Part shown: piece after piece, positions 34,251 to 45,578 of the stretch
How positions within the stretch are numbered: the first letter of the stretch is position 1
Layout: each line of letters begins with the position of its first letter
Source of the DNA: Isoperla grammatica
Taxonomy: Eukaryota; Arthropoda; Insecta; Plecoptera; Perlodidae
Length of the DNA stretch: 64,000 nucleotides
Assembly (NCBI GenBank): GCA_945910005.1
Contig: OX246745.1
Location: forward strand, 10,596,436 to 10,660,435
Reading direction: 5' to 3'
Made by a program: the position numbers and the translations under genes
The notes under the pieces: model-generated
What the model saw: the letters and a program-made list of their open reading frames with translations, nothing else
The model's database searches: none
Told to the model about the DNA's origin: nothing

Positions 34251-34680
34251 CCTGATTAATCTACCATGAAACATATCACTCAATAGGCTTGATCTACTTA
34301 ACCATGAGAACGCCTGATTAATCTGCCATGAAACATATCACTCAATAGGCTCGATCTACTTAACCATGAAAACTCCTGATTAATCTGCCGTGAAACACAT
34401 CACTTAATATAGGCTTGATCTACTTAACCATGAGAACGCCTGATTAATCTGCCATGAAACACATCACTTAATATAGGCTTGATCTACTTAACCATGAGAA
34501 CGCCTGATTAATCTGCCATGAAACACATCACTTAATATAGGCTCGATCTACTTAGCCATGAGAACGCCTGATTAATCTGCCATGAAAAATATCACTTAAT
34601 ATAGGCTCGATCTACTTAACCATGAGAACGCCTGATTAATCTGCCATGAGACATATCACTTAATATAGGCTTGATCTACG
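34251..34680 (+). repeat. Minisatellite array, 7 units of 62-64 bp
   Basis: Units start at 34251, 34313, 34375, 34439, 34503, 34567 and 34631 with CCTGATTAATCTGCCATGAA, continue with AACATATCACT, AGGCTTGATCTACTTAACCA and TGAGAACG. The first two units have CTCAATAGG (62 bp); the others have CTTAATATAGG (64 bp), an insertion of TA that spread through the array. Units are contiguous, so there are no spacers. The last unit ends GATCTACG and passes straight into the next array. Confidence 0.97.
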
Positions 34681-36409
34681 TAAGTCGAAATAACTCTAAA
34701 CAGTAGGCCAGTGACCCCCGTTTTTGTTTTTAGTTAATTGAAAAGCACACATATTATAGTGTATGTTGCCAATTTCAGCGTTATATCATTATGAGTTATG
34801 TTTCAATGGATCGACGAAGATAGGGCAATTGCTTAATCTTTTAGTCGGAATAACTCAATAAAGTAGGCCGGTAACCACCGTTTTTGTTTTTAGATAATAA
34901 AAAAAAAAACACATATTTTAGTGGATGTTGCCAATTTCAGCCAAATATCATTTTAAGTGAAGTTTCAATGGATCAACAAAGATAGGGCAATTGCTTTATC
35001 TTTAAATCGGAATAACTCAAAAAGTAGGACAGCGAGCCCCGTTTTTGTTTTTAGATAATTAAGAAGCACACATATTAAAGAGTATGTTGCCAATTTCAGC
35101 CAAAAATCATTATAAGTGAAGTTTCAATGGATCGACAAAGATAGGGCAATTGCTTAATCCGTAAGTCGGAATAACTCAAAAAAGTAGGCCGGTGACCCCC
35201 ATTTTTGTTTTTAGATAATTTAAGAGCACACATATCATAGTGTATGTTGCCAATTTCAGCCAAATATCATTGTAAGTGAAGTTTCAATGGATCGACGAAG
35301 ATAGGGCAATTGCTTAATCTTTAAGTCGGAATAACTAAAAAAAAGTAGGCCTGTGACCCCCGTTTCATTATAGTGTATGTTGCCAATTTCAGCCAAATAT
35401 CATTGTAAGTGAAGTTTCAATGGATCGCCAAAGATAGGGCAATTGCTTAATCTTAAAGTCGGAATAACTCAAAAAAGTTGGCCGGTGACCCCCGTTTTTG
35501 TTTTTATATAATTGAACAGCACACATATTATAGTGTATGTTGCCAATTTCAGCCATATATCATTATGAGTGATGTTTCAATGGATCGACGAAGATAGGGC
35601 AATTGCTTAATCTTTAAGTCAGAATAACTCAAAAAAGTAGGCCGGTGACCACCGTTTTTGGTTTTAGATAATTGAAAAGCACACAAATTTTAGTGTATGT
35701 TGCCAATGGTAGCCAAATATCATTTAAGTGAAGTTTCAATGGATCGACGAAGATGGGCAATTGCTTTAAGTCGGAATAACTCAAAAAATGAGGCCGGTGA
35801 CCACCGTTTTTGTTTTTAGATAATTGAAAAGCACACATATTTTAGTGTATGTTGCCAATTTCAGCCCAATATCATTTTTAGTGAAGTAACAATGGATCGA
35901 CGAAGATAGGGCAATTGCTTAATCTTTAAGACGGAATAACTCAAAAACGTAGGCCGGTAACCCCTGTTTTCGTTTTTACATAATTAAAGAACACACATAT
36001 TTTAGTGAATGTAGCCAATTTCAGCCAAATACCATTATAAGTGTAGTTTCAATGGATCGACAAAGAAAGGGCAATTGCTTAATCTTTAAGTCGGAATAAC
36101 TCAAAAAAGTAGGCCGGTGACCCCCATTTTTGTTTTTAGATCATTGAAAAGCACACATATAATAGTGTATGTTGCCAATTTTAGCCATATATCATTATGA
36201 GTGATGTTTCAATGGATCGACGAAGATAGGGAAATTGCTTAATCTTTAAGTCGGAATAACTCAAAAAACAGTAGGCCGGTGACCCCCATTTTTGTTTTTA
36301 CATAATTAAAGAGCACACATATTATAGTGTATGTTGCCAATTTAAGCCAAATACCATTATTAGTGAAGTTTCAATGGATCGACAAAGATAGGGCAATTGC
36401 TTTATCTTT
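34681..36409 (+). repeat. Satellite array, 11 units of about 160 bp
   Basis: Units begin GTCGGAATAACTCAAAAA near 34683, 34844, 35006, 35165, 35325, 35459, 35619, 35769, 35929, 36089 and 36249. Shared blocks: GTAGGCCGGTGACCCCCG, TTTTTGTTTTTAGATAATT, GCACACATATTATAGTGTAT, GTTGCCAATTTCAGCCAAAT, GTGAAGTTTCAATGGATCGA, AAGATAGGGCAATTGCTTAA. The fifth unit (134 bp) lacks about 26 bp after GACCCCCGTTT, and the seventh (about 150 bp) has smaller losses. Unit length of 160 is not a multiple of three and no frame crosses units, so it is non-coding. Confidence 0.97.
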
Positions 36410-37631
36410 TACCATGATGAGTAATACGTACACCTGTGTCCTGTGTGTGTGTATGTAATGAAACTGATTTTAATTCAATTCAACTCATTTCTGCGCAATC
36501 ACGTTAAGGGAATAACGCAGATTAGGTCTTAGCAGTTGGGCGTATCAGAGATGGGCAGCATCGAAAATACATGTATTCGAAATACATTTGTAGCTTGTAT
36601 TTTTACATTTTACAATATAATTTACATTATTTATTATATATGATATGTAATTCTATTTACATCTTTGACGTACAGTTAAATCGATAGGAGTAGGACCCAT
36701 CTATAAGTATCTTCTACCTCTAATAAAAGCTCTGTTCGTCTACGTCCTACCGATACAAAATTCATATATAAACTGTCAAATATACTACGGTTCACTCCAG
36801 GTAGGTATAAGCCGAAGCGAGTAGATGCATAATTTAGCCGCTCCCCGGAATCTCTGTTCGTCCAATAACAATCGCAGTGGTTGTTTTGTATCTATTTAGT
36901 CTTCAAGCTCAGTGAAATGTGAACAAAATTACAAGTAAAAATACAATACTGAAATGTGTTCACATTCGGGGTCATCAGAATCTAACTCATGGCGGCACAA
37001 ATGAATTGGACGCACACTTCAGGTAACAGAGGAGGATTTTAAACAATATTGATCTGTTATGTACTCCTTCAAGTGAAATAATGAATAAAACACTTCATGT
37101 CACGAATTTTTAATGTGATTGGTGTATGTATAAGCGATATTGAACAGTTGACTCATGCCCTGTATTCTCCGCACTATTGAGGTGTACATTTCTGGAGTGG
37201 ATTTTATAAATGAAAATATTATGGTAACACATTTTTTAAGTTAAAAAGAGGTCCGTATTCTACTAAAACTACAACTAACATTTACAAGACTTTCATATTT
37301 TCGGTTCCATCCACTTCTGTGTTGTCTTGTTGGATTTGTGTTCGATATTTTATTGTAATTTAAATATTTTCTACGGTATTTTTTTAGAAAATAAAATACA
37401 TTTGCATTTATTGTCTATACCCACTAAGTTACAATAACTGATTTTCAAGGCATACCGTCGATATTACGAGTCACACTCACGTTAAGATGTTTATTAGTGT
37501 TATATAGTGTGTTATCACACTTTTTTTCATAGGATTAAGTTTAAGAAAATACGTTACAGTTATTTTACAGTTTTTGGTTTTCGAATTTCGGTTATTACAC
37601 GTATCTTGAATGAATGTGTTTTAACTCTTAT
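36410..37631. other. AT-rich anonymous DNA
   Basis: No frames above 60 codons and no repeat partner. It begins with TACCATGATGAGTAATACG directly after the last satellite unit. Confidence 0.4.
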
Positions 37632-37769
37632 GCCCGGTTTTCCAATCGGTTAACGGGTCGTTAACAAGGCCGTTAGCTGACGGTCCGTAATCTGTAACCC
37701 AACAAACCCTTTATTAATAACGGACCACCAGCTAACGACCCCGTTAATGACCGATTGAAAAACCAGGCC
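37632..37769. mobile_element. Foldback MITE M2, first of two in tandem
   Basis: About 138 bp and nearly palindromic: GCCCGGTTTTCCAATCGGTT, AACGGGTCGTTAAC and GCCGTTAGCTGACGGTCCG on the left, matched inversely by CGGACCACCAGCTAACG, ACCCCGTTAATGACCGATTG and AAAAACCAGGC on the right, around a short AT-rich centre. Non-coding. An almost identical element follows immediately. Confidence 0.85.
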
Positions 37770-37908
37770 TCAGCCCCGGTTTTTCAATCGGTTAACGGGT
37801 CGTTAACGGGGCCGTTAGCTGATGGTCCGTAATCTGTAACCGAACCTGTATGCAGGTAACGGACCGTCAGCTAACGGCTCCTTAATGACCGATTGAAAAA
37901 ACCGGACC
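37770..37908. mobile_element. Foldback MITE M2, second of two in tandem
   Basis: Starts CAGCCCCGGTTTTTCAATCG and repeats the left arm of its neighbour (GGTTAACGGGTCGTTAACGG, GGCCGTTAGCTGATGGTCCG). The centre differs (AACCTGTATGCAGGTAACGG, itself palindromic). The right arm is GGACCGTCAGCTAACGGCTC then CTTAATGACCGATTGAAAAA and ACCGG. Only about 3 bp separate the two elements. Confidence 0.85.
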
Positions 37909-38561
37909 TTAAACATGTTTTCACTGTTAACTGGTGTGTTCGGCGTCTGCGTATGGCGCGAACGACGCTTCAACACTCAACGACCAGGAAGTCGTTTGTT
38001 TGCGTGTGGCCCCTTCCCTATTTGAAGGCTTGACCAGCTCGTGGCCTCGTAATCAGACCCGCTGATACGAGGGGATCTTGATAAGCATCGTTCAGACGCC
38101 CAAATAACATCGTTGATCGATACCACGACAAGCGTCGGGGTAATATGTAGGCATGCACACAATTGAAATAAGAGTTGTTTGTTCTAGTGAAATAGAAATA
38201 TATCGAACATGCAATGAGAACGCTGTGGTTCACATCCATCAGTGTTTCCAAGAAGTCGTGAGAAATAAATCAATCCCAGCTCTTATTTCCACTTAACATG
38301 ATCCCCGTTGGACGAACCATCCAATCAGAGGGCAGAAACGAAGGCGTACTAGTAAAATCAGAACAGAAACAGCAATCACATATGTTGTTAATTCAAGTCA
38401 GAACACAATTAAAGCTTTGTTGTGTAGAGACTGAAATAATAAACTAGACGACTGTACTAATCCAGTTTGTTATTTCAGTGTTCCGGACTGGAAAACGTTT
38501 TTCATTTGTAAACCCATCTATATAAAGTGTGTGTGTATTTTTTATCTTCTTTACTAAAGAG
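37909..38561. other. Anonymous sequence
   Basis: Minus frames of 61 and 77 codons at 37977-38251 overlap each other and have no domain. Confidence 0.35.
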
Positions 38562-38690
38562 CCACCTGTCATTGGTAGCTCAAGTGCAGGGGCATTTTTA
38601 CGAAGAGTTGAATGTTGTGGGTTCGAGACCCAGCCATTAAATCCTTGCTGTCATATGACAACATAAATATCTATGCATGGTCCTGTGACA
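38562..38690 (+). repeat. tRNA-derived SINE, possibly related to S3
   Basis: TTGGTAGCTCAAGTGCAGG matches an A box, and GTGGGTTCGAGACCCAGCC gives a complete T-arm with B box. CCTTGCTGTCATATGACA follows, recalling GTCTTGCTGTGGCG after the head of the SINE at 44256. The anticodon region is overlong for a real tRNA. Confidence 0.65.
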
Positions 38691-41337
38691 AATAAAAGAA
38701 AAATGATAGAAAAATGTTTTAAAAAGAAAAAATCAAATTGATGCTTTATTACAATGTGTATTGTTCAGGCTGGACATAATGGTATCCACGAATACGGAGG
38801 GATGTTTGTCCCCGTGATATGGCCTTGATTCGCTCAATAATGAGTTTCAACCACATCAATCGCATGACTGGCCTAGTCACGTAAAGAAGGCACATCTGTT
38901 TGTACCCTACAGTCGACATACTACGAGGAATTGATTTATTAAATTATTGACGCAAATTTTCTAGTGCGAGCGACGGTAACATGAACGGATATTCTGAGGT
39001 GGTTGATATTGAGTATTGACCAACCATACGATAGTCTAGGTTGCAGCCTTCCTTTATTTTTACTTCGGATTTTAACCAATTGTATCCACCTGCTTCACAG
39101 AAATCAATAAACAGTTTCACTGAACCACAAACAATCGTTATAAATAATTGAATTGCTACTGTCTTCAACACGCCACGCTTACGACGGTCAAAGCTGGCCC
39201 CCGCCTATAGCGACTCAACACACCGTCGTGATATTCCAAGAAATGAATTCTCTTGGCTGGCTTTAATAGGTATGTGTCCATACGACGTCCTTGATTTTCC
39301 GGGACAGTCCCGCGGTCTTTGACACGCTGTCCCGGCGTCCAGAAGACTTTTTGAAACAACATTCTTGTATGTCACGGATTTAAAATATACGTTCGTAAAA
39401 TTCCGGGTGTTTGTTGTACGCAATTAAAGTCGACTGAAATCACACTTGAAGCAAGGGTGAAGTGCTAACTAACCTGATGTGAATGCATCGCAACATTGCC
39501 GCCACCAAAACGAAATGAAAATTACACAGGCCGGTCTACAAAACGACTTTTCTTTTATGTGGGTGATTATTCTTATCAATGAGAATTACGAGTGCGTACG
39601 GGGTCAGATTGGTTGTGAATGACAAAGAATACTTGCAGGGAAGTACGAAACACAAAAAAACAGAAAATCCCCCAGTCACCGGCACCAAATTGAACTATTT
39701 CCTCAACATAATAATTTGGCGGGAATGAGAACATTGGTATGAGTTAAATTGTACGTGCGTACAACAACTTGCTCACAACAAAGTATCTAGACCATATATT
39801 GCACGTTATAAGTAGGCCTATAACTGTTGCCATGGATGGATGACTGAATTGCTTTCAAGGAAGCTCAAACATTCTTTCTGTTAAATAAAACCAAAATAAT
39901 TATTCAACAACGAGTGGCCTATAATAATTATCATCATTTAATCAGTTTTGAAAAAAAGCTTGAACTACATTTTGAGGCAAAAACAACTTGCACCGGTCGC
40001 TTTCAAGACAGCCTTGAGACGAAAAAACTTAAATGTGTTACGTCTCCATTCGCTGTACTGGCACTCTTACCAAAACCAACCGAGTTTCGTCTCAGAAATT
40101 CTATTCATAAATATGGTCGGTCACCTTAATAATATGGGATATGATGGATCAGTTGCAGCTAGGTCAGAAGTTGAAGAAATAGCAAAACAAACAAGGAAAG
40201 GCAGGGCTGTATTGCTTGATTCAATAAAGGGATGTTGCAAGTGCATGGGGTACTTGTGTGCATCCAATAACAACCGAGGTACTACTGAGAAATGCGGTGC
40301 AAGAGGAATCTTTCCCGGCATTTCAGAGGGAAATAATAAATACCCCAATACTTGTGTAGTCTCTTTCTCTGGGTGCATGAGTTTTCCTTCCATCACAAAA
40401 TAACTAATAGGGTGGTTATTATGTAATCTGAAACGAGTATTCTTTATTTTCTCAACTCAAATACCGAAGCTATGCAAGAAAACACAATAATCTTAAACAA
40501 TAGTATTTAATTACCTTGAAGATGAGTTAAACTTTGAAGATATAGACTGTATATTGTGTATATATTTTATACTTTCGTATCCCGGACGATTTGAATTAAA
40601 ATTAGCATATTATGTTTGGTTGTTAAGGTCCAGCGAATAAGAACAATACGCAATACTATTACGCAACATGTGTATGCTTTTAGTTCTTACATAATGTATT
40701 AACATTATTTGGCTCCTGTGCTGAGGAAGTAAAACTACTTTTTATATGAGTGTAAATATCTAACTCGATTAAAATGTAATAAAATAAAATCTAATTCGGA
40801 AAAGGTTACTGCTAAATTACAAGACAACTTAATTAAGATTGTGTTTATTAATAATAATACTAATATTACAATAATTATTTTTATTATCATAGTTTTGGTT
40901 CTGTACCGAGTTGAAAAAATGAATATATCGTATCCGAATAGTCCATGCTTTGTCAAACACATTGTCTTCATGCACATAACCAAGTGACCAATATAATTTA
41001 TAAAATGCCATCAAATACAAACGCCAGCAATGTTTATTAAAAACAAAATAAGCCTGAAAAACTATTAGATAATACAAATTTCAAATTATAATACGACCGC
41101 ACGGTTATGAGACCAATACCATCCATCATCGTTATAGAGAAAACAACGCTAGATAAATTAAACAAAATAATATAATTAGTTGTCTATTTGAAATAGAAGA
41201 AATCAACGATGGTGATGGATGATAGACTATGTGGAAGTAAACCAAAACAATGATTGTACCATTAATTATATGAGTGTTAGATTAAATATTGTATGAATGA
41301 TTCCACGAAAGCACTGCGAATATGATAAACAAATATA
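38691..41337. other. Long gene-free stretch
   Basis: Overlapping frames on both strands at 39914-40403 (71-151 codons) have no recognisable domain, cysteine pattern or splice support, and the opposite strand is open too. 41115-41245 contains weak inverse similarity (CCATCCATCATCG against CGATGGTGATGG). Confidence 0.4.
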
Positions 41338-41401
41338 CTTCCAACCGAACCTGCACAACTTCCAACCGAACCTGCACAACTTCCAACCGAACCTGCACAA
41401 C
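41338..41401 (+). repeat. 21-bp tandem repeat, three units
   Basis: ACTTCCAACCGAACCTGCAC with two further exact units of 21 bp. Being 21 bp long, it keeps both strands open, which explains the repeated-peptide frames at 41282-41569; there is no evidence that they are translated. Confidence 0.95.
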
Positions 41402-43466
41402 TGCAACGAGATACCGCAAACAACAAGTCAAGCTATCACATCGATAGCAATAGATAGGATAGCAGGCCATGTAGTGAACACTTGGATAAATCAGCCAATA
41501 TTAAGTTTAAAAAGTACAAAAGTGTGGTTTGAGACATGGATAATTTGTGTTATGTTTATTTTTGGTTAAATAAGGTGAACATGTGGAAAAACGTTTGACC
41601 ATAGAAACACGTTTTAACACTGGTTTGGTTCGTGTTTATGATAAACTATAGCAATAAAATAACAATCGTATAATAATATATAATGTTGATGATGTTAGCA
41701 ATACGAATAACGATTGTACTACTGCAATTATTATATTTTACTCCGTCTTTAGAGGACCGTGGTATAATTGAACCACTCTGTTTTCGATGTTGCGCTGATT
41801 ACAATAAACGAGGTCATGTTCCAACAAAGCTATGTTCTGTGTATCGGCTCAATGGCTGTAATTATATTATGTGTATCCAAACAACGATCAGTCTCATAGG
41901 TAAATAAGTGTTGGCAATATTCGCAAGAGGTTTGCACGGCCTCCACTGACGATGGCCGATATGTGAATGGATACGAAGTGAAGTAATAAATAATGCTATA
42001 TACCCTGGCAACCGAAGACCCCGCACATACGGAGAGTGCAGGGAGAGGAGGGAAGGAAGAGGATAAAGGGGAGGAAGGGGCGGTGAGGGGAAGGGGTGGG
42101 GGTTTAAATAAATAACATTTCCAAACTAAATCTTTTCCGCCGCAAAATATACGAGCTCTCGGATGTGTGTTACTATCTAGGCCGAGAAGCATCGAGGTTT
42201 CCTTAACTACACACGTGAACGGGAACGCTGAGAACTAAACAGCTCACCCTACACGAACGAACTAGAAATTTATTGCTGTTCAAGATTAAATACTGAGACA
42301 AAAAACTCCGTGAATAATTGCATTTTATAGCAAATAAATACAATGCAAAATGCAAATTAAAGTAATTCCTTGGTTTTCGTTGTATATCTTGAGCGGCATG
42401 CGTTCTGCACTGCAATAGGGGACACGAAGATTGATGGTGAGTATTGTGTATGCAAGGCAGTTGTATAACGCAGTCCTCACGCTTTGGCGAACTACAACTT
42501 ATAGAAACTACGGACAATACAGGGTAGTTATTCTTGCTACTCACGAGTGGCTCACTTTACCAAAATACTAAGTAGTACCAGTAAGTAAGCTTTTTATGAA
42601 CTCATGTAATAGATATGTTTTGATGAAAATAGTTCAAGATTAGCAAGTTCTTCCTTCACAAGCAGCAAATGCTGTTCCCATGGGTGTCTCACGCGATGAG
42701 GACACAGTATCTAGTTCGATACTCGGCACCAGTATAAGTACAGAAGGCGTTTTCTTGCACTAATATACCCAGAAGGTAAACATCTTACAATCTAGAGCAG
42801 CCATCTTAGGAATATATTACTTTTATCCAGCAACATCGCAGCTTAACGGTGTAAATTATTGCAACACTAATGAGTAATGAACTGATAAAGTGTTTCGGAA
42901 TGAATATCAACGACCAGCCAGCCGTAATGGCGGAGTATCTAGGAAGCTTCGTGGATATCCTACTCAGCATGGGGTGAATATTTCACAGGACTTGGCTTCC
43001 TCAATCGACCTGTGGAGCGCATCGCCATCATTACATCATTCAACCATTCAACCACTGACTGCGTCTCCTCAAACGTTGCTTGTTCACTGGCATTGGACTG
43101 GACTCGGGGCCTACGAGAATAGCGACTTTGTTTCTGTGTGGTCACGGCATAAGTAGCGTCTCCAACAAGTCTGCTCCTAAATTAGAAGGAGGAAAATCAA
43201 AAAATGAAATCCAATTATTATGTTTGCTTTGAAAGATTAATATGCATTTTGATCTTTGAAACCACTCGGAAATTCGTGATGCATACAATTTAGTATGTCG
43301 TACTTATTTTTTTTATCTCGTTGATTTTTTTAAAGAGCGATTTATTAAGATATGATTATTGAACACAATTATCTCTTTATTAATCTTGCAGATCATTCAC
43401 TTAATATACGTATCAATGAATTATACATGAAGCGTACTAGAATTTTGCTGTCTGTTCAAAACAATA
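41402..43466. other. Gene-free stretch
   Basis: Frames up to 120 codons (41830-42192 minus, 42203-42544 minus) lack domains. 42030-42110 is a purine-rich GGGGAGGAAGGGG patch. 42890-43156 has a frame of 88 codons on the plus strand with the minus strand also open. Confidence 0.4.
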
Positions 43467-43498
43467 CAAATAATAATAATAATAATAATAATAATAAT

Positions 43499-43597
<99 letters not shown>

Positions 43598-43631
43598 TAT
43601 AATAAAAATTATAATAATAATGCTAATAGTA

Positions 43632-43671
<40 letters not shown>

Positions 43672-43731
43672 AAAAAATAATAATAATAATAATAATAATT
43701 TAAAAAAAAAAATAATAATAATAATAATTGA
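43467..43731 (+). repeat. (AAT)n array of about 260 bp, interrupted
   Basis: More than 60 AAT units with interruptions (TTATAAT, AAAAATTATAAT, GCTAATAGTAATGG, AAAAAATAAT). The polyasparagine frame over it (43352-43771) is a translation of the repeat. Confidence 0.97.
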
Positions 43732-44255
43732 GTTTTTCTACCGTCAGGACAAGTTTCGTAAGATGCATTAGTAAGAAAGCGTAAAGAGCGCGTGCACGCT
43801 ATAGTGAGAGAATGCGGGACCCCCGACAGAGTTAGGCGGTCGCGTGCTGGTCATTGTGGCGGCCGACAATAACAACACACAATGAAAATATGCGGCTGTG
43901 TCTCGCTGATATATTAATTCGGCAACAATGGCGCGCGCGCTCGACCCTATTACAGCTCAGGGCTCTCTGCATAAATAACGTCGGGCACAACGCACAGACA
44001 TTATTAAACTTGTATTTGTTTCATCCGCGAGTAGCGCCTAACGAACCCCGTTTGCAACTTGGGTTAGAAGTGTTAAATTCCCATTAATTACGTAAATACG
44101 ATTAGAACTCGATTACATTTTCGTAAGGACGGCGGAGAATGGAGCAGTTTAATGTTGAGTGGCCTCGTCTCCGGTCTATAACACGTTAAACATTGATGAC
44201 GTCATGGTATTCTACGCGTGTTCCTGCTCTAATACTCCACTCATACACGTATGTT
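43732..44255. other. GC-rich, CpG-bearing stretch without a gene
   Basis: 43780-44060 is richer in G+C and CpG than the rest (CGCGTGCACGC, GGCGGTCGCG, GGCGCGCGCGCTCG), followed by CCATTAATTACGTAAATACG, a homeodomain-type core. A regulatory or promoter-like role is possible, but no TATA, initiator or coding frame was found. Confidence 0.35.
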
Positions 44256-44341
44256 GCCGAGGTCGATTAGGCGTTGGTCTAACCGCGGTCTCTGCGTTCC
44301 AGGTTCGAATCCTGGCTTGAGCATGGATGTCTTGCTGTGGC

Positions 44342-44378
<37 letters not shown>

Positions 44379-44462
44379 CATATTTTCATAATCACCCACT
44401 CACAGTCTCGATTAGCATCAATGCAAAAATATGAGACGTTAAACGTCAAATATCATCATTTC
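44256..44462 (+). repeat. tRNA-derived SINE family S3, full copy with internal poly-T
   Basis: Head: GTCGATTAGGCGTTGGTCTA (A box), CCAGGTTCGAATCCTGG (T-arm and B box). Then GTCTTGCTGTGGCG and 36 T (44343-44378). The tail has CATATTTTCATAATCACCCA, CTCACAGTCTCGATTAGC, GCAAAAATATGAGACGTTAA, and ends CAAATATCATCATTT. The tail recurs at 27970-28069 and partly at 52626-52678. A run of 36 T is an internal terminator for polymerase III on this strand, so this copy is probably not transcribed through. Confidence 0.85.
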
Positions 44463-44677
44463 ACGTATGTTGTTTCACGATTGTCAACCACTGTTTCCAC
44501 AGCTTTTTGATTTTATAATATCTAATGTATTAATGTCAACTAACAGTTGTAAGACAATGGAAAGGAAAAAGGGGGAGCGTGTGCGTCCTAAACCTACCGT
44601 TTTTTAAAGTTATGTATTTTATATCTGCAACAGGACCGAGGTCCCACTAGTGAAAATTGAATATACTACATTTATGA
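44463..44677. other. Short anonymous stretch between two SINE copies
   Basis: AT-rich, with GGAAAGGAAAAAGGGGGAGCG at about 44560. No gene. Confidence 0.35.
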
Positions 44678-44956
44678 TGATTGGTGAATGATGATGAGGA
44701 AGGGAGGAGGGGAAGCCTGGTATCAGCACGTAGTCTACTACTGTCAAAAAGTACCAAGGGGACGATCGGCCTTACGTCCCATCCGAAAGGACGGTGTTTA
44801 ACTTGGACCAGTCATTAGGTTCCTCCACTAATTTGGACTGCCGAGCAGTTGACGAAAGAACGAAGCTGTTACACAAGCTTTCAAACCCTCCAAACTGCTC
44901 TAACTAGTGTTTCCGAGGGGAGCGGTCACCTACCCTCCTCCTGACCTAGCTCGATG
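44678..44956 (-). repeat. Interspersed repeat S2, copy 2
   Basis: Reverse complement of the 9952-10260 repeat with roughly 80% agreement by eye: GATTGGTGAATGATGATGAG at one end, CCAAGGGGACGATCGGCCTT, ACGTCCCATCCGAAAGGACG, GACTGCCGAGCAGTTGACGA, AGCTGTTACACAAGCTTTCA and TGACCTAGCTCGATG at the other. Conservation of the GACGTAAAG/GGATGGGAC block in both copies supports a real family. Confidence 0.75.
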
Positions 44957-45578
44957 TTGCATAACTTCGGCGTTCGTACGAGAAGCGACCGCGGCTAAAC
45001 AGTTTCCGTTACGAGTCGGAATGGCGGAACGAAGTATATCTGTTATTCTAAATTATTTCTTTATTGGTATCCCATTCTAACAAGCCAACAAGACTACTTG
45101 ACTGATATTGGTAATATTTCTTCTAATAAATTGGTGCCATCCGTTGATGTGCATTTTGCATGTGAAACCCGGACTTGTCCGAAACCAGCCGAACAGTGAA
45201 CAGCGGAACACCTTAGCACGTGTCAAGAAGCAAATGATCTCTTCGCATGCTTGACACGGATGTGACGTTTAGCAAGTGGAAACAGACTCATTGAAATCTT
45301 TCGTTTCATTTATCACAAACAAGAGTTGTTTGATCGAGATTGATATAACTCTAATTAGCTTAGGTATCGTCAGTATTCACACACACCGAGAGATGGCAAT
45401 AAAGGGAGCTGAGCAGAGGCTAATGTGATATGATTCCGTCATGTTGTTGTGAACAGAGAGAAGTGAGTGAAGAAATATCACCATTCGAAGAGAGAATGCT
45501 AGGATGAGTAAAACAAATCGGCCACGACCGTACATATATATGTTACACACACACAATTATAAAACTGTAAAAACGTCA
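44957..45578. other. Anonymous sequence
   Basis: 45150-45260 contains AGCACGTGTCAAGAAGC and GCATGCTTGACACGGATG, a loosely inverted pair (CACGTGTCAAG, CTTGACACG). No gene. Confidence 0.35.

Noticed and set aside
34251..34680. CRISPR-like array
   Set aside because: The units are contiguous with no variable spacers, and the sequence is from an animal genome; it is a minisatellite.
38562..38640. Functional tRNA gene
   Set aside because: The distance between A and B boxes is too long and the stems do not close.
39948..40403. 151-codon open frame with several cysteines
   Set aside because: The opposite strand is open over the same stretch, the cysteines fit no known spacing and no start or splice context stands out.
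41115..41245. Inverted repeat around CCATCCATCATCG
   Set aside because: The match is short and interrupted; it could be chance in low-complexity CAT-rich sequence.
41282..41569. Short repeat proteins on both strands
   Set aside because: A 21-bp tandem repeat keeps all frames in register; nothing else supports coding.
42030..42110. G-quadruplex or regulatory purine block
   Set aside because: Simple GGGGAGGAAGGGG sequence without further context; similar blocks occur by chance in this window.
43352..43771. 139-codon polyasparagine open frame
   Set aside because: It is the translation of the AAT microsatellite; the non-repeat ends show no domain.
44256..44330. Functional tRNA gene
   Set aside because: A/B boxes are present, but the body and tail recur elsewhere as a SINE and the acceptor stem does not close.
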